NCBI GenBank assembly: GCA_943326825.2
Contig: CALPUT020000007.1
Location: 1 to 23,575 of the forward strand
Direction of reading: 5' to 3'
From: Chryseobacterium gleum
Lineage (GTDB): Bacteria > Bacteroidota > Bacteroidia > Flavobacteriales_D > Crocinitomicaceae
DNA length: 23,575 nucleotides
The translations under genes and the position numbers were made by a program. Under the pieces are notes generated by a model. That model was not told where the DNA came from. It worked only from the letters and a program-made list of their open reading frames with translations, and did no database searches. Positions 22,562 through 23,575 of the stretch are shown here, one piece after another (position 1 is the stretch's first letter; every line of letters starts with the position of its first letter).

Positions 22562-23575
22562 TTAATTCACAACCAATTTGGTAATATAAATTTTATTGTC
22601 TGTTTCTATTTTCAAGAAATAAACGCCTTTTGACTGATTAGTTAAATCAATTTCTGAAATGGGATTTGAAGAATTAAAAACAACAGAACCTGAAGCATTG
22701 AAAACTTTTATTGAACGTGCATCGGAACTACCAAAAGAAATCGAAAACATACCCGAGCTTGGGTTCGGAGAAACTTCAATAAAGCCCGTTTTATTCAAAC
22801 TTGTTAATGCTGAAAATGTAAAAATAAAACCATCTGAAGTAGCAGAACATCCATTTGAATCAGTTATCTCGACAGAGTATAATCCTGATTGTGTAGGTGA
22901 ATACGTTTGTGCTGTTTCACCATTTATCAAATCTGAACCAGAAAACCATTGATAAGAAGTCGCAGCACTTGATGTTAAAATCATTGAAAAAGAAGTAATT
23001 ACAGGAACTGTAGGTAGATCATTGACCGTAATTACAACTTGATCTGTATTTGTACAATTATTTCCATCTGTGCCTGTTACAGTATAGGTTAAGTTCCCCA
23101 CTGTAGGAGTAAAGAGTTGACCATTAACAACGCCATGATCCCAACTATACGCTAAGGCACCTACTGCTGATAAAAGCACTGAACTTCCAATGCATACATC
23201 CTGATCATTTCCAGCTAAAACGACTGGCAAACTATGCACTGTAATTACAACTTGATCTGTATTTATACAATTATTTCCATCTGTGCCTGTTACAGTATAG
23301 GTTAAGTTCCCCACTGTAGGAGTAAAGAGTTGACCATTAACAACGCCATGATCCCAACTATACGCTAAGGCACCTGCTGCCGATAAAAGCACTGAACTTC
23401 CAATGCATACTTCCTGATCATTTCCAGCTAAAACAACTGGTAAACTATGCACCGTAATTACAACTTGATCTGTATTTGTACAATTATTTCCATCTGTGCC
23501 TGTTACAGTATAGGTTAAGTTCCCCACTGTAGGAGTAAAGAGTTGACCATTAACAACGCCATGATCCCAACTATA
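22562..23575 (-). CDS. T9SS-secreted, repeat-containing surface protein (3' part)
   Basis: The last 337 residues of a larger protein whose start lies beyond the right edge; the frame is open to 23575. From N to C: 71-residue Ig/PKD-like repeats (SLPVVLAGNDQ..., SWDHGVVNGQ..., GTDGNNCTNTDQVVITVH), two complete and one partial; then a diverged beta-sandwich (DLPTVPVITS to FIFTFS). Last is a type A T9SS C-terminal sorting domain of about 75 residues, starting IEVSPNPSSGMFSI and ending KGVYFLKIETDNKIYITKLVVN. In the family this domain targets the protein through the type IX machinery to the cell surface, where it is removed. Likely an adhesin-like or structural surface protein. Convergent with uvrA, 48 nt away; no clear terminator between. 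Confidence 0.9.
   Translation of the reverse strand, partial: YSWDHGVVNGQLFTPTVGNLTYTVTGTDGNNCTNTDQVVITVHSLPVVLAGNDQEVCIGSSVLLSAAGALAYSWDHGVVNGQLFTPTVGNLTYTVTGTDGNNCINTDQVVITVHSLPVVLAGNDQDVCIGSSVLLSAVGALAYSWDHGVVNGQLFTPTVGNLTYTVTGTDGNNCTNTDQVVITVNDLPTVPVITSFSMILTSSAATSYQWFSGSDLINGETAQTYSPTQSGLYSVEITDSNGCSATSDGFIFTFSALTSLNKTGFIEVSPNPSSGMFSISFGSSDARSIKVFNASGSVVFNSSNPISEIDLTNQSKGVYFLKIETDNKIYITKLVVN
23021..23233 (-). repeat. 213-bp tandem repeat, unit 3 (C-terminal-most)
   Basis: Encodes SLPVVLAGNDQDVCIGSSV... to ...QVVITVN (71 codons). It differs from the next unit at about ten bases, mainly at its boundary with the following domain and at a few silent or conservative sites (DVC for EVC, AVG for AAG, CTN for CIN). 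Confidence 0.9.
23234..23446 (-). repeat. 213-bp tandem repeat, unit 2
   Basis: Encodes SLPVVLAGNDQEVCIGSSV... to ...QVVITVH (71 codons). It is about 95% identical to unit 3 at the DNA level by eye. Near-identity at synonymous positions indicates recent duplication or ongoing homogenisation. Confidence 0.9.
23447..23575 (-). repeat. 213-bp tandem repeat, unit 1 (partial, cut by window edge)
   Basis: 129 bases of a further unit (from YSWDHGVVNGQ to QVVITVH), almost identical to the same part of the other units. The array continues outside the window; the total number of units is unknown. Confidence 0.9.

Noticed and set aside
22659..22952. 97-codon plus-strand frame opposite the T9SS sorting domain
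   Set aside because: It is a shadow of the well-supported minus-strand sorting domain; no family resemblance and no promoter.
23021..23575. Direct repeats as a possible CRISPR array
   Set aside because: Units are 213 bp, contiguous, in frame and encode a beta-sandwich repeat; no short repeats with unique spacers.

Overview
The window is AT-rich, gene-dense chromosomal DNA from a member of the Bacteroidota, most likely Flavobacteriales. Three things support this. The promoters match the Bacteroidota consensus (TTG/TTTG, 19-21 nt, TAnnTTTG). The primary sigma factor is the short Bacteroidota form with the N-terminus MRQLKITKSI. The right edge encodes a repeat-rich surface protein with a type IX secretion (T9SS) C-terminal sorting domain. 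Genus is not resolved. Shine-Dalgarno sequences are nearly absent, with one clear exception at rpoD.

Left part (1-3.75 kb, all minus strand): two identical tRNA-Lys(UUU) genes, two small tandem rhodaneses, and the DNA translocase FtsK. A structured intergenic stretch of about 460 bp with several inverted repeats separates ftsK from trmD.

Middle-left (4.1-9.5 kb, plus strand): trmD-tsaC (tRNA m1G37 and t6A37 modification, both acting at position 37), a periplasmic HtrA/DegP protease, primary sigma factor RpoD, and a GAPDH with an N-terminal extension of about 130 residues. Several strong hairpin terminators separate these into individual transcripts.

Middle (9.6-12.3 kb, minus strand): an exported protein of unknown function and the branched-chain aminotransferase IlvE. 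Then (12.4-16.3 kb, plus) come RecQ and a tight cluster of panD, a flippase-like membrane protein, and a heptose-1-phosphate adenylyltransferase. The cluster has a 1-nt gap and then a 44-nt overlap. A shared hairpin separates it from the convergent trxB.

Right part (17.6-23.6 kb): an SF2 helicase, an FtsB/DivIC-type division protein, and uvrA. uvrA is split into two reading frames by a T9 run just before the C-terminal zinc module. Last is the 3' part of a T9SS adhesin-like gene with near-identical 213-bp tandem repeats running off the window.

Most of the content is core housekeeping. I see no transposase, integrase, CRISPR array or recognisable defence cluster. The most notable points are the uvrA frameshift at a homopolymer with the phasing of a -1 slippery site, three genes whose -7 box lies exactly 4 nt before the ATG (predicted leaderless mRNAs), the lone strong Shine-Dalgarno at rpoD, and the palindromic element upstream of trmD.
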